From Pseudomonadota bacterium (GTDB lineage Bacteria; Pseudomonadota; Gammaproteobacteria; DASZBR01), in NCBI GenBank assembly GCA_021777765.1, contig JAJYDF010000003.1:120038-184037 (forward strand): a stretch of 64,000 nucleotides of DNA. Reading direction: 5' to 3'. Below, in pieces: positions 9,068 through 17,723 of this stretch. The notes beneath the pieces were generated by a model that saw nothing but the letters and a program-made list of their open reading frames with translations, did no database searches and was not told the origin of the DNA. Numbering within the stretch: position 1 is the first letter of the stretch; each line of letters begins with the position of its first letter. Both the position numbers and the translations under genes were made by a program.

Positions 9068-10123
9068 TTACTTATGTGATTGAGATATCACATTAATTGT
9101 TTTTGCTTCCGATCTTGTTTTAATTTGTTGTTTCACATAGTCAACACTCATCAAATTACTCTTAGCAATATCAAATGTTTGTGCAATTCTACTTAATGAC
9201 CTATTAACAAGCTTATCTTCAAACTGTAAATTTGCTAATTTCAAATTATCAAATTTTCCTGTTGCCATTTCTGATTTCATTTGCGCTAATTGTTGATGAA
9301 TTTCAACTTTTCTCTGCTCAAGATCATGTTGTAAATTTTTTAATTTTAAAGTGTCTTTATTTGCTGCTTCATGAGTAGAATTACCAAACATGGTTGCTTT
9401 ATAGGTAAATACTTTTGGCTTTTCATTTGTAGTATTTGTATTAGTTTGAACTTGTGAACTATTATTTCTTGCTTCTTTTTCCCGATCCGCTGATTTAATC
9501 ACGCTCTGACATAATTTATCTAAATAAGAATACAATTGATATTCCTTTTGGCTAGCTTCATCCAAAGCAGCAGAAATTCGATCATATTCTTTAGCCAAAT
9601 TTGAACGAGCGAGTTCTTGCATACTGAGATGACTGTGATGTAATTCATGTACATTGAGTTTTTGCAATGCTTCTATGGGAGGATTAACTTCTAACAAAGC
9701 CAAATGTTTAGCTCTATTAATATAAGCAGCCTGCATATCATGTAATTGGGTATCGAAATGGTTAGCAAGTTCAGTGTAATATATATTTTCCGCTTTTAAG
9801 GTTTTGCTCATGGCGATACGCGCGTCAGGATCGGACAGATTTTTTTTATATTTATCAAAAATAGCCAAAATTTCATTATTTTCATCTAATAAATTTTTTG
9901 TTGCTATTAATTGATAATACAATTTTAATTTTTCTGCAGCATTTGTTGATTTATCAATAGCCTCTTTTAATACTTTTACTTGACCGTTAAAACGTTCAGC
10001 ATTTTTTTTAAATGCTTCTAAAACAGTAGTACCATTAGCTTCACTTTGCTTAATTAATTGTGAAAAATCAACCCTTTCTTTATTATATATTTCTCGTTCT
10101 TTATTAATCCACCGCATGTCCAT
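9068..10123 (-). CDS. Coiled-coil protein, effector-like cluster gene 3
   Basis: 351 aa, rich in Lys, Glu, Gln and Asn, predicted coiled coils over most of its length with a Ser/Asn/Thr-rich linker near 215-235 (NNSSQVQTNTNTTNEKP). No known domain. GAGGGG ribosome site 7 bases before ATG. By eye it resembles the product of 11285-12223: both start W(I/L)xKxRxIYxxR, both have a KLxLYYxLxxxxLLxEN block near residue 70, and both end in a long KLK..L..LEQ..V helix. They are probably diverged paralogues flanking the ankyrin gene. Confidence 0.8.
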   Translation of the reverse strand: MDMRWINKEREIYNKERVDFSQLIKQSEANGTTVLEAFKKNAERFNGQVKVLKEAIDKSTNAAEKLKLYYQLIATKNLLDENNEILAIFDKYKKNLSDPDARIAMSKTLKAENIYYTELANHFDTQLHDMQAAYINRAKHLALLEVNPPIEALQKLNVHELHHSHLSMQELARSNLAKEYDRISAALDEASQKEYQLYSYLDKLCQSVIKSADREKEARNNSSQVQTNTNTTNEKPKVFTYKATMFGNSTHEAANKDTLKLKNLQHDLEQRKVEIHQQLAQMKSEMATGKFDNLKLANLQFEDKLVNRSLSRIAQTFDIAKSNLMSVDYVKQQIKTRSEAKTINVISQSHK

Positions 10124-10215
10124 AGCACGCCCCTCGATGTCATTGTTGTTATCAATGCATTATTATTTTCTTTATTTTAAATATAGACGAAAAGGGAGGA
10201 TTTGCTAGGAATTGG

Positions 10216-11259
10216 TTAAGCAGGTTTTTTGGGTTGCGCGCCTGGTGGTGTTGTGTTTTCCGGTATTTTCACACCCATCGCTTTTAAATAAGCTAATACT
10301 TCCTGGGGTAATCCTAATAAGGATTGAAATTGTTGGTCAGACATTTTCTTCAAAGATTGATCAGGATCTTTAGCGTTATCCTGAAAAAACTTAATTTTTT
10401 GAGCAACAATTTCTCTTAATTTAGGAACGAAATGATTTAATAATGCATCAGATATCTTTATTAATTCACTGCTAATTATTCTATTTGGCGAATCTAATTT
10501 TACTTGTTTTATATAATTATTAATTATATCTAACAGCTGCCTCAGTTTAGCCTTGTCCTTTTGCTCAAAATAATATTCTAATTGAGATGCATTAAATATC
10601 GCGTCTTTAAATCCTGGTGTATCCTGTGTTATATATTGATCATCCAAACGAGCCAATGCTAATAATTGACCCTTAGTAATTTCCTCAAGAAATTTAATGA
10701 CAGCAGGCTCTCGTAAATTAAAATTGAGCCAAGCGAAATCAAAACCGATGCCAGCACCATAATTTAAAAATAAAATCCAATATTCTTTAGATAATTTATG
10801 TCTATTTATAAATTCTAAATAAGTGTCACCACCATTGTCTTGGTGCTGCACATTCATGCCGAGTTTTAATAAAAAATTTAATAATGCAAAAGTATTATAC
10901 GGGGGAGGGTTTCGGGCAGCATCTAATAACACACCATAAATTATTGTTCTACCTGACTGGTCTGTAGCGTTAAGATCAACGCCTGAAGACATCATTATTT
11001 CTATACAATTAACATGTTTATTAATTCTTGCATAATCTAATGCAGTTAATAGCCCAATATCAGGAGTGAAAATATATTCTGTTAGATTTTTAGTGTCCTT
11101 CAACAATAATTGAATAATAGATTCTCGACCGTATCTTGCAGCAATATGCAATGGTGTCTGTCTATTCACATCCAATTCAAATTTACAGGAGTGATCAGCA
11201 TTTAATGCTCGTTCAACTGCATCATAATCACCTCGTTCAATATCTTCATGAATTGGCAT
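10216..11259 (-). CDS. Ankyrin-repeat protein
   Basis: 347 aa. Ankyrin repeats in the N-terminal 170 residues: QTPLHIAARYGRESIIQLLL, LTALDYARINKHVNCIEIMMSSGVDLNATDQSGRT, and degenerate repeats after it (ALLNFLLKLGMNVQHQDNGGDTYLEF). The C-terminal half is helical and unassigned, ending Pro/Lys-rich. No signal peptide. Ankyrin proteins in Legionella and Coxiella are often type IV secretion effectors that bind host proteins; that is family knowledge, not shown here. AGAGGA ribosome site; 25 bases after the upstream cluster gene, hence probably co-transcribed. Confidence 0.88.
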   Translation of the reverse strand: MPIHEDIERGDYDAVERALNADHSCKFELDVNRQTPLHIAARYGRESIIQLLLKDTKNLTEYIFTPDIGLLTALDYARINKHVNCIEIMMSSGVDLNATDQSGRTIIYGVLLDAARNPPPYNTFALLNFLLKLGMNVQHQDNGGDTYLEFINRHKLSKEYWILFLNYGAGIGFDFAWLNFNLREPAVIKFLEEITKGQLLALARLDDQYITQDTPGFKDAIFNASQLEYYFEQKDKAKLRQLLDIINNYIKQVKLDSPNRIISSELIKISDALLNHFVPKLREIVAQKIKFFQDNAKDPDQSLKKMSDQQFQSLLGLPQEVLAYLKAMGVKIPENTTPPGAQPKKPA

Positions 11260-11284
11260 GGCATCCTCTTAAATCAATCACAAT

Positions 11285-12223
11285 TTAATGATCAAGTGAC
11301 TTAGTATATTTTTGAAGGCTTTTCAATGGTGGTTCTAACGTTTGACCAATTAACTTTTTTGATTGCCGCGTATCATTCAGTTGTTCGATAACAGCATGTT
11401 TCAATTCACTATTGCTCTTCAAGAGTGAATTTAATTTATCCATTAGCATCTTCTCTTGCTCATCGAGTGCTGCTTTTACATGGGTTAATTTATCAGAATT
11501 AACAGACAGGCTAAGATGCGGTGTAGATGACTTCGTTTCTTTTGCAGGTGTAGCTCTAGCACATAAATCTTTTACATCATTGTATGAAATTAAATCTTTT
11601 GCACGATCATGATATTCAGCATTGGCTACTTCAAATAACATGCCCCCAACTTCTTTAAAAACTTTTTCATTGGAGCTTTGCTTAATAAGCTCATTAATTT
11701 TTTTCATAGATTGTTGTGCTTCTGTATGCAGCCGTTCTTTGAGCGAGTCATCTTTTACATTTTCAGCTGTTCGAATTAACTCAATATAATGTTCATACTC
11801 GTGTTGAAGATTTATAAATACATTATCAACTTTATCAACTGCTGATGTGATTTCCTTGTGATCTTTTTCATAAGCGAGTTTAGCTGTAACTGCTGCCTTC
11901 AAAGGTTCCTTGAATATAAATTCTCCTTTCGCACCAGACAATAAATTGAGCATCCGAATATTTTCTTCCTGCAAGAGGTGATTGACCAAATAATCATAAT
12001 AAAGATTAATTTTAATTTCAGCAGTTCGCGTTTTATCTTCATCTGCAATCATCTTTAAAAGATTTACTTCCACTTGTTTTAATGCAAGATCACGCGTGTT
12101 GATATCTGATATTATCTGTGTTAGTTCAGGGTCAGGCCCTTTTAAATGAATGAAATTTTCCAAATTTATTCGAGATCTCTCAAAGTAAATTTTTCGCGCT
12201 TTTTCTAACCAACCTTGTTTCAT
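11285..12223 (-). CDS. Coiled-coil protein, effector-like cluster gene 1
   Basis: 312 aa, cytoplasmic-looking, charged, long helices, no recognised domain. Starts MKQGWLEKARKIYFER after an AAGGGGG ribosome site. Probable diverged paralogue of the 9068-10123 product (see there). First gene of the leftward group; the 148 bases to rluC hold a candidate -10 (GATAAT on the minus strand at about 12249-12256) and an AT-rich palindrome TTAAAATATAGTTTAAA at 12261-12277. Confidence 0.8.
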   Translation of the reverse strand: MKQGWLEKARKIYFERSRINLENFIHLKGPDPELTQIISDINTRDLALKQVEVNLLKMIADEDKTRTAEIKINLYYDYLVNHLLQEENIRMLNLLSGAKGEFIFKEPLKAAVTAKLAYEKDHKEITSAVDKVDNVFINLQHEYEHYIELIRTAENVKDDSLKERLHTEAQQSMKKINELIKQSSNEKVFKEVGGMLFEVANAEYHDRAKDLISYNDVKDLCARATPAKETKSSTPHLSLSVNSDKLTHVKAALDEQEKMLMDKLNSLLKSNSELKHAVIEQLNDTRQSKKLIGQTLEPPLKSLQKYTKSLDH

Positions 12224-12371
12224 ACAACCCCCTTAATGCAAATTTTTTAATTATCACTAATTAAAATATAGTTTAAATATGAAAAATTTGAATTGTGTGG
12301 AATGCACTAAAGGGGAAGCAATCTAAGCAAGCCATCGACGAAATCCCTAACATCAACAATATCAAACTCAA

Positions 12372-13325
12372 TTAATGATTCATTTTACGTAATACCATCA
12401 AGCACTTTTCTAAATCATTGGGCAAATCCGCTGTAACCACAATAGATTGCCCAGTCATCGGTAATGTAAATTTCAATGAATACGCATGTAAAAATAAACG
12501 ATGACAACCGTAGGCTTTAAATATTTTATTAATGTCTTTATCGCCATATTTTTCATCACCAATAATGGCATGACCAGCATGCAACGCATGTACTCGAATT
12601 TGATGGGTCCTACCCGTCAACGGTTGTGCTTCAACTAAAGTGGCTTGGGGAAATTTTTCAACAATTTTAAAACGCGTGTGGGATTCCTTACCTTCTTCAT
12701 GCACATTAACCATGCGTTCGCCCGATTGTAATTGGTTTTTTTGTAACGCAGCTTTTATCTCTTTAATATGAGCCGGCCATGCGCCTTGCACTAACATTAA
12801 GTAGGTTTTAGTGACTTTCCCTGAACGCAATAATTCATGCAATTCACGTAAAACGCTGGATTTTTTGGCAATTAACAAACAGCCTGAAGTATCACGATCT
12901 AAACGATGGACTAATTCCAAATATTTTTGCTGTGACCGAGCTGCCCGTAATGTTTCAATGACACCTAAACTGATACCACTACCACCATGCACTGCCAATC
13001 CACTGGGTTTATTGACCACTAACAACCCATTATCTTCATATAAAATCTGTTGTTCTAAAGCCTTAACCTGATTAACTTTGGGTGTCACAACAGTAGCAAC
13101 CCCTAATTTTAACGGCGGAACACGAACAATATCACCTGAAGCAAGACGTTGATCCGGATCAGCACGTTTTTTATTAACACGCACTTCGCCCTTGCGAATG
13201 ATTCTATACAGATGACTTTTAGGCAAATCCTTGCAACGAGTGCGTAAAAAATTGTCTAGCCGTTGACCAGCATGTTCAGGATCCACAGTGATATATTGTA
13301 CGGATTGCTGCGTAAGTTTATTCAT
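12372..13325 (-). CDS. rluC: Ribosomal large subunit pseudouridine synthase C
   Basis: 317 aa (E. coli RluC 319). Converts U955, U2504 and U2580 of 23S rRNA to pseudouridine. N-terminal S4 RNA-binding domain (QRLDNFLRTRCKDLPKSHLYRIIRKGEVRVN, 21-51), catalytic HRLDRDTSGCLLIAKK with the nucleophile D143, later LVEAQPLTGRTHQIRVHA and GDEKYGD. Divergent from rne, exactly the arrangement in enterobacteria, which decides RluC over RluD. Confidence 0.95.
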   Translation of the reverse strand: MNKLTQQSVQYITVDPEHAGQRLDNFLRTRCKDLPKSHLYRIIRKGEVRVNKKRADPDQRLASGDIVRVPPLKLGVATVVTPKVNQVKALEQQILYEDNGLLVVNKPSGLAVHGGSGISLGVIETLRAARSQQKYLELVHRLDRDTSGCLLIAKKSSVLRELHELLRSGKVTKTYLMLVQGAWPAHIKEIKAALQKNQLQSGERMVNVHEEGKESHTRFKIVEKFPQATLVEAQPLTGRTHQIRVHALHAGHAIIGDEKYGDKDINKIFKAYGCHRLFLHAYSLKFTLPMTGQSIVVTADLPNDLEKCLMVLRKMNH

Positions 13326-13850
13326 TCAATTATCCAATAGTGACTGTCAAAGTAATATCATCTGTAAATACAAATCGAGCATTTTATTATTTTCATTTCG
13401 TCCCGCAACATCTCATTGATAAAATTCTCAAAACTGTTACAATCGCGAAGTTTCTCTAGCCTGGTATTTATCATTGAAAACCAAATTTTTGCAATGTGCA
13501 AATCACCCAGAGATAACTAAACAGTAATTGAGCGCTGTATGTGCTTTTAAAAAGCAACAGCTAATGAGATTTATTACAGTAAAAAACGACCCCGCTGTTA
13601 AGACACGGGAATATTAATTAACTTAAAAAAACGATATCGCTAGACATATTGCAGGTGAACCCCTCCCCTAAGACGATCATGGAGCGGGTGTGGTGGCATA
13701 AGGCCTGCAAGCCTGCCACCTTACAAAGAACTACGAATAAATATAAAGATCTTCCACTTTAAAGTTTCTGAAATAACACTTGCCATTGCTGATTTGGGGC
13801 TATGGCCCTGAGCAACTGTTTAGCGTGCATCGCATGTGAGGAAAACAGTC
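13326..13850 (+). promoter_or_regulatory. rluC-rne intergenic region and long rne leader
   Basis: 525 bases between the divergent rluC and rne genes with no supportable ORF. The 200 bases before rne are GC-richer than the rest and contain a strong hairpin (next entry) and a second pairing TTGCAGG (about 13649) with CCTGCAA (about 13704). In E. coli the rne leader is several hundred bases long and lets RNase E cut its own mRNA; a similar autoregulatory leader is likely here by position and structure only. Confidence 0.5.
13692..13720 (+). promoter_or_regulatory. Hairpin in the rne leader
   Basis: GGTGGCA pairs with TGCCACC, followed after a TAA bulge by GGC pairing with GCC around a CTGCAA loop. 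A ten-pair GC-rich stem located 130 bases before the rne start. Its role as the RNase E feedback element is inferred from the position. Confidence 0.45.
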
Positions 13851-16313
13851 ATGGCTTTAAATAGAATGTTGATGAACGGCGCCCCTTTTAGCGGCGCTGG
13901 CAGTGAAGAATTTCGTTATGCAATTTTATATGGACAAACCCTAGTCAATTTTTATAGCGCCCATCCCGGCCGAGAACAAAAAAAAGCAAATATCTACAAA
14001 GGTAAAGTAACCCGCATAGAACCTAGCCTAGAAGCCGCGTTCGTCGATTATGGCGCTGACCGGCATGGCTTCTTATCATTTAAAGAACTCGCCCCCCAAT
14101 ATTTCTCTTCCGGAATGAATGCCGAAAACAGCCATATCAGAGATGTGTTGCATGAAGGGCAAGAATTGATGGTGCAAGTTGATAAAGAGGAACGCGGCAA
14201 TAAAGGCGCTGCTTTGACTACTAAAATCAGTCTGGCCGGATGTTATTTGGTATTAATGCCCAATCAACCTGGTGGGGGTGGCATCTCACGCAGTATTGAA
14301 GGTGAAGAGCGCAATGAATTACGCGAACATTTAGACAAATTAGACATCCCTGGTGATATGAGCGTTATTGTGCGCACAGCTGCTGTGGGTAAACAACTTG
14401 AAGAATTACAATGGGACTTGGCCTTTTTAATTAAACATTGGGAAGCCATTAAAGCTGCTTTCAATCAACGCCCTGCCCCATTCTTGATTCATCAGGAAAG
14501 CGACGTGGTCATACGCGCATTACGGGATTACCTACGCGAAGATATTCACGAAGTTTTAATTGATGATGCAGAAGTTTATGCCAAAGCTAAGAAATACGTT
14601 AATGAAGTCCGTCCTGATTTTATTAATCGTATAAAACTCTATCAAAACAACATCCCACTGTTCACACGCTTTCAAATTGAAAGCCAAATTGAATCGGCTT
14701 ACCAGCGTGAAGTGCGCTTGCCTTCTGGAGGCTATTTAGTTATCGATCATACCGAAGCATTAGTGGCTATCGATATTAACTCAGGTGGTGCAACGCGTGG
14801 TGGCGATATTGAAGAAACAGCCCTCAACACCAATATTGAAGCTGCCAATGAAATTGCCAGACAATTAAGATTACGCGATTTAGGTGGGCTCATTGTTATT
14901 GATTTCATCGATATGGAGTCATCTCGAAACCAGCGTGAAGTTGAAAATCGCTTACGGTCTGCTTTAGAGCTTGATCGCGCTAGAGTACAAGTCGGTCGTC
15001 TTTCTAAGTTTGGTTTGTTAGAAATGTCACGACAACGATTACGATCAGCATTAGGTGAATCCAGCCAAAATATCTGCCGTCATTGCAATGGTTCGGGCAC
15101 GATTCGGAGTGTGCAATCTTTATCTTTTTCTATCATCCGCTTGATTGAAGAAGAAGCGCTTAAAGAAAATACCGCTGAAGTCCGCGCGCACCTTCCTATT
15201 CCTATCGCAACATTTTTATTAAATGAAAAACGTGAAGCAATTTCCCGTATTGAACATAGACACCGCGTACGTGTGCTGTTAATTCCAAATAATTTACTGG
15301 AAGTGCCTCATTATAAAATCGAACGAATTCGCCATAGCGATGTCGCTGGTCAAAAAGAACAAGTTTCGAGTTATCAAATATCTTATGAACCAGAAACAGA
15401 AGATGTGTTAAGCAAAGAACAGGGCACCACAGAAGTTGCACAACCCGCTGTACGTGCCAGTGATATCAGCGTTCCACCCGTAGTCCCCAAAAGTAGACCT
15501 AGCTTGATCAGTCGCCTATTGCAAAAAGATCTGTGGTTAAACATATTCGGTGTCAACGAAACAAAACCAAGCCCTCAAAAGAGAGCGCCCAGCATGCAAA
15601 GTCAAAACAGACGGGGCCAACATGCTGAAGGCCATAAAGGCGGAAAACGTGATCGCGATCGTGATCGTGACGGTGGTGGCAAGCATCAACATCATGGCCG
15701 AGGGGGCAAACAAAGGCATGGGCGTCGTCAACACGGTGGCGATGGTGACTATAAAAAACAGGCTCATAATCGTCCCATGGAAGCCACTGAACATAAGACA
15801 CAGCAGAGCCATGAAATACGTGCTAGCCAGCCTCATGCTGCTGCTGAAGTACAAACTGTTAAAGTGATACCTGAAAAGGTTTATAAAGAAGAAAAAACGC
15901 ACGTCCCCACAACCCGTGCTGAACCGGAAAACACCAGAGAAGTGACTCAAACAAAAGAAACGCATGCAGCTGAACACACACCGCAAGATATGGTGAAGCC
16001 CGCTATAACTGAACATTCCATGGCAAGTGAACAAGTTGCTACCACGGAAATGGATACGAAAGGGACTGGACAAGAAGACGATCAAACGCAAACACGACGT
16101 GAACATAGACATCCCAGAACACGACGTGGTCAATTGCGCCGTCGAGGCCATTTAAGAGGTCACGGCCGAGAGCGCCAAAAATCAGCAACGCAACAGGATG
16201 AACAGAGTGGCGAAGCAGATAATCAACCTTCAGCGCCGAATAAATCATCAGATGAGTTTGAACCAGGCAATGGACAAGATAGCTTTAATAATAAAGAAGA
16301 AATGAATGAGTAA
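13851..16313 (+). CDS. rne: Ribonuclease E
   Basis: 820 aa from ATG 13851 (GAGG ribosome site); an upstream in-frame GTG at 13836 lacks one. Essential endoribonuclease and degradosome scaffold. N-terminal S1 domain (GREQKKANIYKGKVTRIEPS), 5'-sensor, DNase I-like catalytic centre with VAIDINSG (D308) and VIDFIDM (D351), 43 apart as in E. coli D303/D346, and the zinc-link CRHC (C409, C412). The region after about residue 515 is the low-complexity scaffold: Arg/His/Gly-rich tracts (HHGRGGKQRHGRRQHGG), a Glu/Thr-rich stretch and a second Arg-rich segment, shorter and quite unlike the enterobacterial one. Enolase- or RhlB-binding sites cannot be assigned. Confidence 0.97.
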   Translation: MALNRMLMNGAPFSGAGSEEFRYAILYGQTLVNFYSAHPGREQKKANIYKGKVTRIEPSLEAAFVDYGADRHGFLSFKELAPQYFSSGMNAENSHIRDVLHEGQELMVQVDKEERGNKGAALTTKISLAGCYLVLMPNQPGGGGISRSIEGEERNELREHLDKLDIPGDMSVIVRTAAVGKQLEELQWDLAFLIKHWEAIKAAFNQRPAPFLIHQESDVVIRALRDYLREDIHEVLIDDAEVYAKAKKYVNEVRPDFINRIKLYQNNIPLFTRFQIESQIESAYQREVRLPSGGYLVIDHTEALVAIDINSGGATRGGDIEETALNTNIEAANEIARQLRLRDLGGLIVIDFIDMESSRNQREVENRLRSALELDRARVQVGRLSKFGLLEMSRQRLRSALGESSQNICRHCNGSGTIRSVQSLSFSIIRLIEEEALKENTAEVRAHLPIPIATFLLNEKREAISRIEHRHRVRVLLIPNNLLEVPHYKIERIRHSDVAGQKEQVSSYQISYEPETEDVLSKEQGTTEVAQPAVRASDISVPPVVPKSRPSLISRLLQKDLWLNIFGVNETKPSPQKRAPSMQSQNRRGQHAEGHKGGKRDRDRDRDGGGKHQHHGRGGKQRHGRRQHGGDGDYKKQAHNRPMEATEHKTQQSHEIRASQPHAAAEVQTVKVIPEKVYKEEKTHVPTTRAEPENTREVTQTKETHAAEHTPQDMVKPAITEHSMASEQVATTEMDTKGTGQEDDQTQTRREHRHPRTRRGQLRRRGHLRGHGRERQKSATQQDEQSGEADNQPSAPNKSSDEFEPGNGQDSFNNKEEMNE

Positions 16314-16322
16314 CCTTTTTTT

Positions 16323-16437
16323 CCTTCTCTCGCTTGAGGGAGAAGGTGCCGAAAGCGGATGAGAGTGGATTCAAATAAATGATGAATTCTTTTTAATACC
16401 CCCTCATCCACCTTCGGCACCTTCACACCGAAGGGGT
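16323..16437. repeat. Family D palindrome, copy 2 (long form)
   Basis: Long imperfect inverted repeat: a CCTTCTCTCGC-type hairpin continuing into GGTGCCGAAAGCGGATGAG, then, after about 30 bases, CTCATCCACCTTCGGCACC and an ACCGAAGGGG hairpin. Directly after the rne stop codon, so it probably ends the rne transcript. The same extended form occurs at 49338-49456. Confidence 0.7.
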
Positions 16438-16478
16438 GAATGAAAAAAAATATGCGATTTGGGAGTTAATAGGATTTC

Positions 16479-17723
16479 ATGAAATCACCCACGTCAAACG
16501 AGAATAACCTCAGGCATACCTCAATGGATCCTGACAAAAACTCATCTAAACCCAAAACACATTATTTTTGGTCAGCGTTAATCCTCATTGTTGGCCTCAT
16601 CATAATATTTTTAATTTACCAATCCTACTCCGCCAAGAAAAAAACCCGCGTAGCCGCTTTGCCCGTGGTCACTACCATGGCCAAAACCAGCGATGTCCCC
16701 GTTTATCTTACTGCACTGGGCACTGTCACTTCGTTAGATAGCATCACCATCAAAACGCAAGTCAATGGCACCATGCAATCAGTGAATTACACAGAAGGAC
16801 AACTGGTCAAAGCCGGCGATTTATTAGCGCAAATTGATCCCCGTCCCTTTGCCGCGCAAGTCCTGCAATTTCAAGGTCAATTGGAGCGCGATCAAGCACA
16901 ATTGATCAATGCCCGCGTAGATTTAAAAAGGTTCCAAACCCTCTACAAATTAAACTCTGTTTCACAACAAACGCTTGATACGCAATCAGCCTTAGTCAAA
17001 CAATTAGATGGCACAGTAAAGCTTGATCAAGGCCAGCTCAATGGTGCGCAAGTGAACTTAGCCTATTGTAGAATTACCTCCCCCATTGATGGCCGTGTGG
17101 GTTTACGATTGGTAGATCCGGGTAATTTTGTACAAACTTCGGATACTACTGGGATAGTGGTAGTTAATACTGTCAATCCAATTACAGTGGTATTTACTAT
17201 TCCTGAGGATAATGTCTCGGATGTATTGCAACAAATTTATAATGGCAAAACATTAGCTGTGCAGGCTTACGATCGAACCCAAACGCAATTATTAGATACG
17301 GGTAAACTGTTAACCATTGATAATCAGATTGACCCAACCACTGGCACCGTGAAATTAAAAGCGCAATTTGAAAATCAGCATTATTTATTGTTCCCCAACG
17401 AATTTGTAAACGTCAAATTACAGGTCAATACCTTACATAACGCCGTATTAGTACCCACCGCGGCAGTTCAACAAGGATCACAAGGGCCCTATGTGTTCTT
17501 GTTGAATACCGATAACACCGTCAGTATCAAACCGGTAGTTACCGGTGTTGTTACTGGCAACGATACCACCCTCAGTTCAGGTATTTCATCAGGCCAAACC
17601 GTAGTGATTGAGGGCGCTGATAAACTCTCAGATGGTGCTAAAGTGACCGTAGAAAATGCGCAGATGGATGCACAAGGTGACAATCAGTCGGCGCATACGC
17701 ATCATCGGCGCGGCACTACATGA
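16479..17723 (+). CDS. mdtA: RND efflux periplasmic adaptor, MdtA-like
   Basis: 414 aa membrane-fusion protein linking inner-membrane RND pumps to the outer-membrane channel. One N-terminal membrane segment (about 30-48), lipoyl half-motifs around a hairpin ([54 protein letters not shown]), beta-barrel and membrane-proximal domains. The [19 protein letters not shown] block is characteristic of MdtA. First gene of a four-gene set; its stop overlaps the mdtB start (ATGA). TAGGA ribosome site. Confidence 0.92.
   Translation: MKSPTSNENNLRHTSMDPDKNSSKPKTHYFWSALILIVGLIIIFLIYQSYSAKKKTRVAALPVVTTMAKTSDVPVYLTALGTVTSLDSITIKTQVNGTMQSVNYTEGQLVKAGDLLAQIDPRPFAAQVLQFQGQLERDQAQLINARVDLKRFQTLYKLNSVSQQTLDTQSALVKQLDGTVKLDQGQLNGAQVNLAYCRITSPIDGRVGLRLVDPGNFVQTSDTTGIVVVNTVNPITVVFTIPEDNVSDVLQQIYNGKTLAVQAYDRTQTQLLDTGKLLTIDNQIDPTTGTVKLKAQFENQHYLLFPNEFVNVKLQVNTLHNAVLVPTAAVQQGSQGPYVFLLNTDNTVSIKPVVTGVVTGNDTTLSSGISSGQTVVIEGADKLSDGAKVTVENAQMDAQGDNQSAHTHHRRGTT

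Noticed and set aside
12261..12277. TTAAAATATAGTTTAAA before the effector-like cluster as a PmrA-type box
   Set aside because: The half-sites are close to TTTAA repeats used by PmrA, but the spacing and flanks do not fit well, and such matches are expected by chance in AT-rich DNA.
15537..16151. Long minus-strand open frame (204 codons) and others opposite the 3' part of rne
   Set aside because: They mirror the low-complexity Arg/His/Glu-rich rne scaffold, have no ribosome site and no family resemblance.
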